DNA of 64,000 bases from Caulobacter sp. 17J80-11 (GTDB lineage: Bacteria; Pseudomonadota; Alphaproteobacteria; Caulobacterales; Caulobacteraceae), in NCBI RefSeq assembly GCF_014349105.1, contig NZ_JACSJI010000003.1, forward strand, positions 220,521 through 284,520. Reading direction: 5' to 3'. Numbering within the stretch: position 1 is the stretch's first letter; the number at the start of each line of letters is the position of its first letter. Positions 16,077 through 27,915 of the stretch are shown one piece after another. A model generated the notes under the pieces. That model saw only the letters and a program-made list of their open reading frames with translations. It had not been told where the DNA came from and searched no databases. The position numbers and the translations under genes are program-made.

Positions 16077-17330
16077 TCAGGCCGCGGGCAGGGCCGGGCC
16101 GAACGACACGTGCAGCGCCTTCAGCCCGCGCAGCGCCAGGTTCTCGCGCCAGTGCAGCGGCTCAGGCGCCAGCGCCAGGTCTGGCAGCCGCCGCAACAGG
16201 GTGGTGAAGGCGATCTGCCCTTCCATCCGCGCCAGCGGGGCGCCGAAGCAGAAGTGCGCGGCCCAGCTGAACGCCAGGTGCTTGTTGTCGGCGCGCGTCA
16301 GGTCCAGCTCGTCGGGATCGTGGAAGCGCGCCGGGTCGCGGTTGGCGGCGGCCATCACCGCCATCACCGCGTCGCGTTTGCGCAGCAGCTTGCCGCCGAT
16401 CAACATGTCTTCCGAGACCATGCGGGCGGTGTGCTGGGTCGGGCTTTCGAAGCGCAGCAGCTCTTCGATCGCCGTCGGCATGATGGCCGGACAGTCGCGC
16501 AGCCGGGCCAGTTGGTCGGGCCGGCGCAGCAGGGTCAGCAGGCCGTTGCCGATCAGGTTGGTGGTGGTCTCCTGGCCGCCGGTCATGATCAGGATCGCGT
16601 TGGCGACCACTTCCTCTTCGCTGAGCCGCGCTCCGTCGACCTCGGCGGTCGCCAGCGCATGCAGCAGGCCTTCCCGCGGCGAGCTCTGCTGGTCGCGCAG
16701 GGCCGCGCGGAAGTAGGCGGTCATCTCCTCGATCGAGCTCAGGCTGCGTTCGGCCCGGTCTGGATTGTGCTGCAGGTTGCCGAGCACCTCGGCGAAGTCG
16801 GTGGACCAGCTCTTCAACTGCTCCCAGTCGGCGGCCGGCACGCCGAGCAGGCCGGCGGTGACGATCGCCGGCAGCGGGCTGGCGAAGTCGGCGATCACGT
16901 CCATGCGGCCCTTGCCGGCGACCTTGTCGATCAGGCCGTCGGCGATGTCCTGGACCTGCTGGCGCATGGCCGCCACGCGCTTCGGCGTGAAGGCGGCCAG
17001 GCACAGACCGCGCAGCCGGACGTGGGCGTCGCCGTCCTTGAACAGCATCTGGCGCACCAGCACCTGGGCTATCGGGGTCAGGGCGTGCAGCCCCATGCCC
17101 TCCAGCTGCTCCGGGGTGGGCGTGCGCTCGGCCGAACACTTCTGCAGGACGGTCTGCACCTCGGCGTAGGCGGTCACCACCCAGGCGTGCAGGAACGGGT
17201 CCCAGTGGACGGGATCGCGTTCGCGCAGGGTCCGGTAGAGCGGATAGGGATCGGCCAGCACCTGCGGGTCGAGCAGCTGGTAGAGGCTCAGGGCGGCGTC
17301 GTCCGACCGGGCGCGCGGGTGAATGTTCAT
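16077..17330 (-). CDS. cytochrome P450
   Basis: 417 residues, soluble bacterial type. The heme-binding loop is FSWAAHFCFGAPLAR with Cys361; the usual Gly before His is Ala. I-helix GGQETTT (251-257), ExxR as E290-R293. It starts 14 bases after the A-T didomain gene, and this pairing recalls NovH/NovI and NikP1/NikQ, where a P450 beta-hydroxylates an amino acid held on the carrier domain. That role is inferred from context; oxidation of the released peptide is an alternative. Redox partners are not encoded nearby. Confidence 0.92.
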   Translation of the reverse strand: MNIHPRARSDDAALSLYQLLDPQVLADPYPLYRTLRERDPVHWDPFLHAWVVTAYAEVQTVLQKCSAERTPTPEQLEGMGLHALTPIAQVLVRQMLFKDGDAHVRLRGLCLAAFTPKRVAAMRQQVQDIADGLIDKVAGKGRMDVIADFASPLPAIVTAGLLGVPAADWEQLKSWSTDFAEVLGNLQHNPDRAERSLSSIEEMTAYFRAALRDQQSSPREGLLHALATAEVDGARLSEEEVVANAILIMTGGQETTTNLIGNGLLTLLRRPDQLARLRDCPAIMPTAIEELLRFESPTQHTARMVSEDMLIGGKLLRKRDAVMAVMAAANRDPARFHDPDELDLTRADNKHLAFSWAAHFCFGAPLARMEGQIAFTTLLRRLPDLALAPEPLHWRENLALRGLKALHVSFGPALPAA

Positions 17331-17344
17331 TCGGTCCGGCTCCG

Positions 17345-19213
<1,869 letters not shown>

Positions 19214-19344
19214 GCGGAACGCCCCTCTGTACGGGTTTGAACGCGGCCTGCGATGCGACTGAAACCGTGCTGCTAACCGTCGCTGAAAGCGGCGGGTTCC
19301 ACTCTTGCGGGAGTTCATCCGTGGGGCGGCGCGGGCGCCACAGT

Positions 19345-19368
19345 GTTACGTGTCTTGCAGACCGTAAC
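19345..19368. promoter_or_regulatory. inverted repeat GTTACG-N12-CGTAAC upstream of the NRPS operon
   Basis: Two perfect 6-base half-sites, 12 bases apart, lie 130-155 bases before the start of the A-T gene; a further GCGTAAC half-site occurs near 19433. Spacing suits a dimeric regulator. I find no clear -35/-10 pair nearby, so this is a candidate only. Confidence 0.3.
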
Positions 19369-19392
19369 GCGCCCTACCGGCCGGTCGGCGCT

Positions 19393-19422
19393 TCAGGGGC
19401 GCTGCGCCGCGCGGCGCCTGAA
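19393..19422 (-). terminator. weak hairpin after the S46 peptidase gene
   Basis: TTCAGG...CCTGAA arms enclose a GC-rich core (GGCGCTGCGCCGCGCGGCG) about 40 bases past the stop of the leftward peptidase gene. No T run follows, so termination is inferred from structure and position. Confidence 0.35.
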
Positions 19423-19461
19423 CGACCGCGCGGCGTAACAGTAGGCTGACGGACGGGGCGC

Positions 19462-21525
19462 TCAGCGCCCGGTCAGCTCCTTCACCAGACGCTGCTGGCC
19501 GTAGACCTTGTCGAGCGCCTCGGTGATGGCCGCGGCCGAGACCACGACCGAGCGGTTCACCCGCGGGTCGTAACCGAAGGCGTTGCGCTGCGTCAGGAAG
19601 GTCGAGTCGAAGTTGGCCCCGATCAGCTCGCCCTTGGCGTTGACCGCCGGCGAGCCGGAGCTGCCGCCGATGGTGTCGGTCGACACGGTCATGTCCATCA
19701 CGCCGTCGGCCGGGAGCTTGCCCTTGGCCGCTTCGATCTGCTTGGCCAGCACGAAGGGCTCCGAGCCGGTGGCCCGGTCGAACAGGCCCGACCAGGTGGT
19801 GAACGGACCGATCATCCGTCCGTCCTGCTCCCAGCCTTCGATACGGCCCCAGCTCAGGCGGAGCGTGCCGGTGGCGTCCGGATAGACCTCGGTGCCGTAG
19901 ACGGCGAAGCGGGCGCGGGCCAGCTGCTCGGCGGCGCGGTCGGTCGGGCCCTGGACGCGCTCCTCCCACTGGCTGCGGGCGGCGCGGGCGTCGTCCTGCA
20001 TGGCCAGCGCCAAGCGGATCATCGGGTCTTCGGAGGCCTGCACGGCGGCCAGTCCGCCGTCCCACAGCGCCTTGCGGAAAGCCGGGTCGCCGACCTTGGT
20101 GCCTTGCGTGGCGCGCTGGGCCAGGGCCTCGGGCGATTCCTTGCCGAGCAGGTGGCGCACGCGCGGATCGTCGGCGGTCAGGAACTCGCGGGTCTTGGAC
20201 AGCCAGAAGCCGAGCTGCAGCGCCTCCAGCTCCGGATAGGACGGCTTGGCGTCCAGCAGTTGCTTCTCGAGCAGGGGCAGGCGGGAGTCGGCGTATTCCG
20301 GCAGGCGGTCGGCCGACGGCTTGGCCCGCTCCTGGGCGGCGCGCACCAGGTCGCGCGCCTTCGCGAACAGGTCAGACCCGCCGCCAGCGCCCGACTCCAG
20401 GAAGTAGTAGGCGGGATACAGCTCGGCGTAGTCGTCCTGCACCGCGGCGATGTCCGTCCACGGGTCGCCGATCTCGGCCTTGAGCGCCGGGTCGGCCTGG
20501 ACGCGGGCGATCAGGTCGGCCTCCTCGCGCGCCTTGCCGGCCATGAAGGCCGGGTCGATCAGGGCGCGCTGCTGGCCGCGGCCGCGCTTGTAGCGGTTCT
20601 CGACGCCGTCCAGCGTGTCGGCCGAGATGAAGCGGTTCTGCTCGCTTTCCTCGCGGAAGCGCAGCAGCCGGCCGCGGAACTCCGAGCGGGTGGTCTGCTC
20701 CAGAGGCAGGGTGACGTCGCGCAGGGTGGAGAGCTGGCTCTGGGTCAGCAGGCGCGAGGTGGCGCCCGGGTTGCCGGCGATGAACACCGGCTCGCCCGGC
20801 GTCGGCTTCGAGGCGTTCCACTTCAGGTGCACGGGCGTCGACAGCGGCTTGCCGTCGGCGCCGTAAATGCGCAGGAAGCCGGCGTCGACCGCGAAGCGCG
20901 GGAAGTTGAAATTGTCCGGATCGCCGCCGAAGGCCGCCGCCGCGTGCTCCGGCGAGAAGGCCAGGCGCACGTCGGTGTGGCGCTTGTAGCGATACAGCTT
21001 GAACTGGCCGCCGCGGTACAGGCTGACCACCTGGCAGCGGGTGGTCTTGTCGGCGCCGCAGGCCTCCTGCTCGATCGCGGTCATCTCCGCGTCGCGGGCC
21101 TTGGTGAAGGCCTTGCCGGTCTTGCCGGCGGCCGCGCCCTGCACCCGGGCGGTCACGTCGGTGATTTCGGTCAGCACCTCCGCGGTCATGCCGGGGCACT
21201 TGCGCTCCTCCTCGCGGGTCTTCGGCGAGAAGCCGTTCGCCACATAATCCTGCTGCGGCGTCGACAGGTTCTGGGCGCAGGAGATGACGCAGTGGTTGTT
21301 GGTCAGCACCAGGCCGTCCGGCGACACCAGCGAGGCCGAGCAGCCGGGGATACGCACCGACGAGGCGCGCACGTGGTCCAGCCAGGCCTGGTCGATCTTC
21401 GTGCCCAGCGCCTGATTCACCTTGGCGATCGGGAAGGCGTCGAAGGTCCACATGCCTTCCCCGGCTAGGGCGGGGGCGGCGAAGGCGAGCAGGGCGGCGG
21501 CGGCGGCGAGGGTGCGAACGGTCAT
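19462..21525 (-). CDS. S46 family dipeptidyl-peptidase (DPP7/DPP11 type)
   Basis: 687 residues with a signal peptide (TLAAAAALLAFAAPALA). Family features: GEGMWTFDAFP at the mature start, the catalytic His in LVLTNNHCV, and the catalytic Ser in TIGGSSGSPAVN. These periplasmic serine exopeptidases release dipeptides from the N-terminus of peptides. The residue after NFD, which is Gly in DPP7 and Arg in DPP11 and sets P1 preference, is Ser here, so specificity cannot be assigned. It stands alone, upstream of a divergent small HTH gene. Confidence 0.92.
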   Translation of the reverse strand: MTVRTLAAAAALLAFAAPALAGEGMWTFDAFPIAKVNQALGTKIDQAWLDHVRASSVRIPGCSASLVSPDGLVLTNNHCVISCAQNLSTPQQDYVANGFSPKTREEERKCPGMTAEVLTEITDVTARVQGAAAGKTGKAFTKARDAEMTAIEQEACGADKTTRCQVVSLYRGGQFKLYRYKRHTDVRLAFSPEHAAAAFGGDPDNFNFPRFAVDAGFLRIYGADGKPLSTPVHLKWNASKPTPGEPVFIAGNPGATSRLLTQSQLSTLRDVTLPLEQTTRSEFRGRLLRFREESEQNRFISADTLDGVENRYKRGRGQQRALIDPAFMAGKAREEADLIARVQADPALKAEIGDPWTDIAAVQDDYAELYPAYYFLESGAGGGSDLFAKARDLVRAAQERAKPSADRLPEYADSRLPLLEKQLLDAKPSYPELEALQLGFWLSKTREFLTADDPRVRHLLGKESPEALAQRATQGTKVGDPAFRKALWDGGLAAVQASEDPMIRLALAMQDDARAARSQWEERVQGPTDRAAEQLARARFAVYGTEVYPDATGTLRLSWGRIEGWEQDGRMIGPFTTWSGLFDRATGSEPFVLAKQIEAAKGKLPADGVMDMTVSTDTIGGSSGSPAVNAKGELIGANFDSTFLTQRNAFGYDPRVNRSVVVSAAAITEALDKVYGQQRLVKELTGR

Positions 21526-21766
21526 GCCGTCTGCTTAGCGTGGCCGGACGGTCGCCGCCAGCGTGGCCGCAAACCCCCAATGCTCAAGGTGTTGCGATTG
21601 TGACGGCCAAGGAACCTGTGCTCGTCTGCTCCGGTTAGACTGCCTGCGCCGCACGAATGTGGCGGCCAAGTGGCGAACGGTGAAGCTTAAGCTTCCAGTA
21701 CGGCCATGGTTCTTCGTGAATGACCTTGGTTCCTTTTCCGCTTTCAGGTGGATGGAGAGAAAGTTC
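21526..21766. other. divergent intergenic region, S46 peptidase / small HTH gene
   Basis: About 240 bases, noticeably richer in A and T than its surroundings (for example GTGAAGCTTAAGCTTCCAGTACGGCC). It contains AAGCTTAAGCTT and TTGGTTCCTTTTCC but no clear promoter pair. The open frame running through it does not look coding. Promoters for both flanking genes are expected here. Confidence 0.5.
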
Positions 21767-21994
21767 ATGCTGAGCCGGGAGCCGCAACTGCTCGCTCAAC
21801 TCACCCAGCGGGAGTCACAGGTGTTGCGCCTGCTGGCGGCCGGCCTCTCGTCCAAGGAGGTGGCGCAGGAACTGGCGATCGCGCCCCGGACGGTGGAGCG
21901 CTACATCGACCAGGTCCGCCTGAAGACCCGCGCGCGCAACCGCACCCACATGGTGGTCGAGGCGATCCGCATCGGCCTGATCACCCCGGCCTGA
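21767..21994 (+). CDS. minimal LuxR-type HTH protein
   Basis: 75 residues from the ATG at 21767 (GGAGA eight bases upstream); an in-frame ATG at 21752 is possible, and the open frame further upstream looks non-coding. The protein is little more than a GerE/LuxR DNA-binding domain: LTQRESQVLRLLAAGLSSKE, then VAQELAIAPRTVERYIDQVR. There is no receiver or ligand-binding domain, so its activity must be set by expression, partners or oligomerisation. It precedes the 3-hydroxyacyl-CoA dehydrogenase by 56 bases and could regulate it. Confidence 0.85.
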   Translation: MLSREPQLLAQLTQRESQVLRLLAAGLSSKEVAQELAIAPRTVERYIDQVRLKTRARNRTHMVVEAIRIGLITPA

Positions 21995-22050
21995 TCTCGA
22001 CCTCTTCGCCGCCCCGACGCTAGACAGGGGCGACTGGGGGAGGCGAGGCG

Positions 22051-23370
22051 ATGCTGGACATCACACCGGAGCGGCAGGCGAAGGCCCTGCGCCATCTCGA
22101 GGCGGCCGAGCGCGCCGCCCGCACCCTTCCCGGTTGGACCGCGCCGAAAGCGCCGCCGGTCCGGCGCGTGGGCGTGGTCGGGGCCGGCACCATGGGCGCC
22201 GGGATCGCGGCCAGTCTCCTCAACGCGGACTTCGACGTCGTCCTGCTCGACGTGGACGCGGCCGGCCTGGCGCGCGGCCAGAAGGCTGTCGCCGCGATCT
22301 TCCAGCGCTCGGTCGAGCGCGGCCGGCTGACCGCCGAACAGGCGCAGGCTCGCACGAGCCGGCTGGAGGCGACCCAGGACTGGGCGCGCTTCGCCGACGC
22401 CGACCTGGTGATCGAGGCGGTGTTCGAGGGCATGGCCCTCAAGAAGGAGGTGTTCGCCAAGCTCGAGACGGTCTGCCGTCCCGACGCGCTTCTGGCCACC
22501 AACACCTCCAGCCTCGACGTCGACGAGATTGCGGCGGCGACTGAGCACCCGGAGCGGGTGCTGGGCCTGCACTTCTTCAGCCCCGCCAACGTCATGCCGC
22601 TGGTCGAAATCGTGCGCGCGGCCAAGACGTCGGACGCCGCCCTGGCCGCGGCCTTCGCCGTCACCGAGGCGATCGGCAAGGTCGGCGTGGTCTCCCGCGT
22701 GGGCTTCGGCTTCATCGGCAACCGCATGCTGCAGCCCTACGGCCGGGAGGCGCAGCGCCTGCTGCTGGAAGGCGCCTCGCCCGCGCAGGTCGACGGCGCG
22801 CTGGAGGCGTTCGGCATGGCCATGGGCCCGCTGGCGGTGGCGGATCTGGCCGGCATCGACGTCGGCGTGCGCGTGCGCGCCGAGCAGCCGAACCCGCCGA
22901 GCGACCCCAGCTTCTTCCTGCCGGCGCGGCTGATGTTCGACCGCGGCCGCTACGGCCAGAAGACCGGCGCCGGCTTCTACCGCTACGACCCGGCCACCCG
23001 CGCCCGCACGCCGGATGCGGAGGTCGACGCCGTGCTGGCCGAGGCCGCCGCCGCTCTCGGCATCGAGCGACGCACGGTGTCGGACGAGGAGATCCGCGAG
23101 CGCTGCCTCTTCGCCCTGATCAACGAAGGCGCGCAGCTGCTGGAGGAGGGGATCGCGCTGCGCGCCTCGGACGTCGACGTCGTCTGGACCCGCGGCTACG
23201 GCTTCCCCAAGGCGCGCGGCGGTCCGATGTTTTACGCCGATACGATTGGCCTGCGGACGGTGGCGGAGCGGGTGCGGGCTTACGGCTGGCGGCTCGCGCC
23301 GCTGCTGGAACGGCTGGCGGCGGAGGGCTCGGCCTTCGAGGCGTGGGACCAACGAAACCCTCTCCCATAG
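22051..23370 (+). CDS. 3-hydroxyacyl-CoA dehydrogenase
   Basis: 439 residues. NAD-dependent oxidation of 3-hydroxyacyl-CoA to 3-ketoacyl-CoA. About 35 residues of N-terminal lead, then the Rossmann motif VGVVGAGTMGAGIA, the conserved ATNTSSLDV and HFFSPANVMPLVEIV with the catalytic His, and FIGNRML. The C-terminal part has two repeats of the dehydrogenase helical domain (GFGFIGNRM... and FALINEGAQLLEEGIALRAS). It equals the dehydrogenase half of FadB/FadJ without the hydratase. The last four residues (NPLP) and the stop are encoded inside the palindromic repeat that follows. Confidence 0.93.
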   Translation: MLDITPERQAKALRHLEAAERAARTLPGWTAPKAPPVRRVGVVGAGTMGAGIAASLLNADFDVVLLDVDAAGLARGQKAVAAIFQRSVERGRLTAEQAQARTSRLEATQDWARFADADLVIEAVFEGMALKKEVFAKLETVCRPDALLATNTSSLDVDEIAAATEHPERVLGLHFFSPANVMPLVEIVRAAKTSDAALAAAFAVTEAIGKVGVVSRVGFGFIGNRMLQPYGREAQRLLLEGASPAQVDGALEAFGMAMGPLAVADLAGIDVGVRVRAEQPNPPSDPSFFLPARLMFDRGRYGQKTGAGFYRYDPATRARTPDAEVDAVLAEAAAALGIERRTVSDEEIRERCLFALINEGAQLLEEGIALRASDVDVVWTRGYGFPKARGGPMFYADTIGLRTVAERVRAYGWRLAPLLERLAAEGSAFEAWDQRNPLP

Positions 23371-23492
23371 GGAGAGGGAGGGGCCCAGCCGAAGGCTGGG
23401 GGGTGAGGGGTTACGCGGCTGGCCGCCTTACCCTCATCCCTCCCACCCGCTGCGCGGGCGGGCCCCTCCCTTCTCCCGACCGGGAGAAGGGA
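23358..23492. repeat. GC-rich palindromic repeat (REP-like) cluster
   Basis: Three nested or adjacent hairpins: CCCTCTCCC-ata-GGGAGAGGG, a longer imperfect arm pair GGGAGGGGCCCAGCC.../...GGGCGGGCCCCTCCC, and CCCTTCTCCC-gacc-GGGAGAAGGG. This is the style of mobile-like intergenic palindromes seen throughout Caulobacteraceae. It supplies the stop codon of the preceding dehydrogenase gene and may act as a terminator. Confidence 0.75.
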
Positions 23493-23562
23493 CAGAGGCA
23501 CTGGACGACTCGCGTGCAGATATTTTAGGCTTAAACTATCTCCACGCTCGTCGGAGCCACGG

Positions 23563-25842
23563 ATGAAGATCGCCTGCCTCGGCGGAGGTCCCGCCGGCCT
23601 CTACTTCGCGATCTCGATGAAGCTGCGCGACCCCGGTTGCGCGGTCACCGTCTACGAGCGCAATCGGCCGGACGACACCTTCGGCTGGGGCGTGGTGTTT
23701 TCCGACCAGACGCTGGAGAACCTGCTGGCCAACGATCCGGTCAGCGCCCAGTCGATCGCCGACGCCCTGGCGCACTGGGACGACATCGACGTCTTCTACC
23801 GCGGCGCGAAGGTCACCTCGTCGGGCCACGGCTTCTCCGGGATCGGCCGCAAGCGGCTGCTCAACCTTCTGCAGGACCGCGCCCGCGCGCTGGGCGTCGA
23901 GCTGAAGTTCGAAACCGACGTCGGTCCGGACCTCTCGCAATTCGCCGACTGCGACCTGGTGGTCGCCGCCGACGGCCTGAACAGCAAGGTGCGCAACGCT
24001 CACCCCGAGGTGTTCGGCGCCGACGTCGAGGTGCGGTCCAACAAGTTCGTCTGGCTGGGCACCCACAAGGCGTTCGACGCCTTCACCTTCATTTTCGAAG
24101 AAACCGAGCACGGCTGGATCTGGGCCCACGCCTACCGCTTCGAGGACGGCGCCTCGACCTTCATCATGGAGTGCTCGGAGGCGACCTGGCGGGGCCTGGG
24201 CTTCGATCGGATGGATCAGGACGAGACCTGCCGGGCGGGCGAGCGGATCTTCGCCCGCTGGCTGGACGGCCACGCCCTGATGTCCAACGCCCGGCACCTG
24301 CGCGGCTCGGCCTGGCTGAACTTCCCGCGCGTGCTGTGCCGGACCTGGCGCGACGGCAAGGTCGTGCTGATGGGCGACGCCGCCCACACCGCCCACTTCT
24401 CCATCGGCTCCGGCACCAAGCTGGCCCTGGAGGACGCCATCAAGCTGGCCGAGGTGCTGCAGGGGCCGGGGACGCTGGACCAGAAGCTCGACGCCTATCA
24501 GGCCGAGCGCGAGGTCGAGGTGTTCAAGCTCCAGAGCGCGGCGCGCAACTCGACCGAATGGTTCGAGCACCTGGAGCGCTACACCGCGCTGCAACCCGAA
24601 CAGTTCGCCTACGCCCTGCTCACCCGCAGCCAGCGGGTCAGCCACGAGAACCTGCGGGTGCGCGATCGCGGCTACCTGGAAGGGGTGGAGCGCTGGTTCG
24701 CCGAGCAGGCTACGGGAAGGCCCCCGGCGCGGCCGACGCCGCCCATGTTCGCGCCGCTCAAGCTGCGCGAGATGGAGGTGAAGAACCGCGTCGTGGTCTC
24801 GCCCATGTGCATGTACTCGGCGGTCGACGGCGCTCCGAACGACTTCCACCTGGTGCACCTGGGCGCGCGCGCCATGGGCGGAGCGGGCCTGGTGTTCACC
24901 GAGATGACCGACGTCTCGGCCGACGGGCGCATCACGCCGGGCTGCACCGGCATGTACGCGCCCGAGCACGTGCCCGCCTGGAAGCGCATCGTCGACTTCG
25001 TCCACGCCAATTCCGACGCGAAGATCGTCCTCCAGCTCAGCCACGCCGGCCGCAAGGGCTCCGTGCAGGTTCCCTGGGAGGGCGGCGCCGACGACCTGCC
25101 GCTGGCCGAGGGGAACTGGGAGCTGATCGCGCCCTCGCCGATCCCCTGGGCGCCGCACAACCAGGTTCCGCGCGAGATGACCCGCGCCGACATGGATCGG
25201 GTGAAGGCCGATTTCGTACGGGCGACCGAAATGGCCGAGCAGGCCGGCTTCGACATGGTCGAGCTGCACTGCGCCCACGGCTACCTGCTGTCGTCATTCC
25301 TGACGCCGCTGTCGAACCGGCGCACGGACGAGTACGGCGGCCCGGTCGAGAACCGCCTGCGCTTCCCGCTGGAGGTGTTCGAGGCGATGCGGGCGGTGTG
25401 GCCGGCCGACAAGCCGATGTCGGTGCGCGTCTCGGCCACCGACTGGGTCGACGAGGGCCTGAGCAACGAGGACTCGGTGGCCATCGCCAAGGCCTTCGCG
25501 GAGGCCGGGGCCGACCTGATCGACGTCTCCTGCGGCCAGACCTGGCCGGAGGCCAAGCCGGTCTACGGGCGCATGTTCCAGACCCCGTTCGCCGACCGCA
25601 TCCGCAACGAGGGCGGCGTGCGCACCATGGCGGTCGGCAACATCTTCGAGGCCGACCACGTCAACAGCATCCTGGCCGCCGGCCGCGCCGACCTGTGCGC
25701 GCTGGCCCGGCCGCATCTGGCCGACCCCGCGTGGAGTCTTCGGGCGGCCGCCGAGCTCGGCTTCGACGGCCTGAAGCCGCCGGTGCAGTACGCCGCCGGC
25801 CACGCCCAGTTGAAGCGAAACCTGACGCGGGGGGCGTCATGA
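23563..25842 (+). CDS. 2-aminobenzoyl-CoA monooxygenase/reductase-like fusion (salicylyl-CoA 5-hydroxylase family)
   Basis: 759 residues, two flavoenzymes in one chain. Residues 1 to about 380 are an FAD aromatic hydroxylase: [10 protein letters not shown] at 8-17 and [20 protein letters not shown]. From about residue 394 ([20 protein letters not shown]) comes an Old Yellow Enzyme-type FMN reductase with [20 protein letters not shown]. This fusion is the layout of 2-aminobenzoyl-CoA monooxygenase/reductase of Azoarcus evansii, which hydroxylates and partly reduces the ring of anthraniloyl-CoA. The CoA ligase and beta-oxidation genes downstream support this. It overlaps the next gene by ATGA. 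Confidence 0.88.
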   Translation: MKIACLGGGPAGLYFAISMKLRDPGCAVTVYERNRPDDTFGWGVVFSDQTLENLLANDPVSAQSIADALAHWDDIDVFYRGAKVTSSGHGFSGIGRKRLLNLLQDRARALGVELKFETDVGPDLSQFADCDLVVAADGLNSKVRNAHPEVFGADVEVRSNKFVWLGTHKAFDAFTFIFEETEHGWIWAHAYRFEDGASTFIMECSEATWRGLGFDRMDQDETCRAGERIFARWLDGHALMSNARHLRGSAWLNFPRVLCRTWRDGKVVLMGDAAHTAHFSIGSGTKLALEDAIKLAEVLQGPGTLDQKLDAYQAEREVEVFKLQSAARNSTEWFEHLERYTALQPEQFAYALLTRSQRVSHENLRVRDRGYLEGVERWFAEQATGRPPARPTPPMFAPLKLREMEVKNRVVVSPMCMYSAVDGAPNDFHLVHLGARAMGGAGLVFTEMTDVSADGRITPGCTGMYAPEHVPAWKRIVDFVHANSDAKIVLQLSHAGRKGSVQVPWEGGADDLPLAEGNWELIAPSPIPWAPHNQVPREMTRADMDRVKADFVRATEMAEQAGFDMVELHCAHGYLLSSFLTPLSNRRTDEYGGPVENRLRFPLEVFEAMRAVWPADKPMSVRVSATDWVDEGLSNEDSVAIAKAFAEAGADLIDVSCGQTWPEAKPVYGRMFQTPFADRIRNEGGVRTMAVGNIFEADHVNSILAAGRADLCALARPHLADPAWSLRAAAELGFDGLKPPVQYAAGHAQLKRNLTRGAS

Positions 25843-26609
25843 GCCAGCAACCACTGAAGAACAGACACGCGGTGATCACCGGCGGGGGCGGGGGGATCGG
25901 CGCGGCGATCGCGGAGCGGCTGTCGGCGCTGGGGGCGTCGGTCAGCCTGCTGGGCCGGGACCTCGCCAAGCTGGAGCGCCAGCACGCGCGCATGCCCCAC
26001 GCCTTCGCGGCGGTGTGCGACGTCACCGACGGCAGCGCTGTCAGCCACGCCTTCGCCGCGGCGGTCGAGCGGTTCGGGCCGGTGTCGGTGCTGGTCAACA
26101 ACGCCGGTGCGGCGCCGTCCGCGGCCTTCGCCAAGACCTCGCGCGAGACCTGGGACGAGGTGATGGCGGTCAACCTGACCGGCGCCTTCCTGTGCGCCCA
26201 GGCGGCGCTGCCGGGCATGCAGGCCGCCGGCTGGGGCCGCATCGTCAACGTCGCCTCGACCGCCGGCCTGAAGGGCTACCCGTACGTGTCGGCCTATGTC
26301 GCGGCCAAGCACGGCCTGGTCGGCCTGACCCGCGCGCTGGCGCTGGAGGTGGCCCGGAGCGGCGTGACCGTGAACGCGGTCTGCCCCGGCTTCACCGACA
26401 CCGACCTGGTCGGCCGCGCGGTGGAGGCCATCGCCGCCAAGACCGGCCGCGAACCCGAGGCCGCCAAGGCTGCCCTGGCGGCGAGCAATCCGCAGGGCCG
26501 GCTGGTCGAGCCGGCCGAGGTGGCCGCCGCGGTCGCCTGGCTGTGCCTGCCGGAAAGCGCGGCGGTGAACGGCGCGGCCATTCCGGTCGCGGGCGGCGAG
26601 GTCGGCTGA
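25839..26609 (+). CDS. SDR family NAD(P)-dependent oxidoreductase
   Basis: 256 residues. Classical short-chain dehydrogenase: cofactor motif TGGGGGIG near the N-terminus, NNAG, the catalytic Ser in VNVASTAG and YVAAK (Tyr and Lys of the triad), and PGFTDT. Start ATG overlaps the stop of the hydroxylase by four bases and its own stop overlaps the MarR start. In this operon it probably oxidises a hydroxyacyl-CoA or ring alcohol formed in anthraniloyl-CoA breakdown; the exact step is inferred. Confidence 0.92.
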   Translation: MSQQPLKNRHAVITGGGGGIGAAIAERLSALGASVSLLGRDLAKLERQHARMPHAFAAVCDVTDGSAVSHAFAAAVERFGPVSVLVNNAGAAPSAAFAKTSRETWDEVMAVNLTGAFLCAQAALPGMQAAGWGRIVNVASTAGLKGYPYVSAYVAAKHGLVGLTRALALEVARSGVTVNAVCPGFTDTDLVGRAVEAIAAKTGREPEAAKAALAASNPQGRLVEPAEVAAAVAWLCLPESAAVNGAAIPVAGGEVG

Positions 26610-27105
26610 TGGAGGCCGCGTTCAGCCCTCCCGACAAGCTGGGCGGCGCGCCGGACGGCAAGCGCTCGCTGCGGGTGTGGCTGCGCCTTTTGACCTGTGC
26701 GTCGATGGTGGAGCGCCGCGTCGCCGCGCGCTTCCGCGACGAGTTCGACACCACCCTGCCGCGCTTCGACTTCCTGTCGGCGCTGGACCGGGCCGGACCG
26801 GAAGGACTGCCGCTGGGCGAGGTCTCGCGCATGCTGCTGGTCACCAACGGCGCGGTCACCGGCCTGGCGACCGGGCTGAAGGCCGACGGCCTGATCGAGA
26901 CCCTGGAGACCGCCGACCGGCGGGTCCGGCGCGTACGCCTGACCGCGCTCGGCCGCGCCCGCTTCGCCGCCATGGCCCGGGCCCACGAGGGCTGGATCGA
27001 GGCCCTCTTCGCCGATCTGGCCGAAGGCGAGGCTGAACAGTTGATGACCCTGCTGGACCGCACCAAGCGGTCCCTGCAACGCACCACCCCCGAGGAGCTC
27101 GCCGG

Positions 27106-27109
<4 letters not shown>
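26609..27109 (+). CDS. MarR family transcriptional regulator
   Basis: 166 residues. Winged-helix core visible: [39 protein letters not shown] as recognition region, and the wing [20 protein letters not shown]. It is placed inside the catabolic operon with one-base and four-base overlaps to its neighbours, so it is most likely an autoregulatory sensor for the pathway, perhaps binding an aromatic acid or its CoA ester, as known for MarR proteins of aromatic acid pathways. Confidence 0.9.

Positions 27110-27914
<805 letters not shown>

Positions 27915-27915
<1 letters not shown>

Noticed and set aside
23358..23492. CRISPR-like array
   Set aside because: The repeats are nested inverted hairpins, not direct repeats with unique spacers; no cas genes are nearby.
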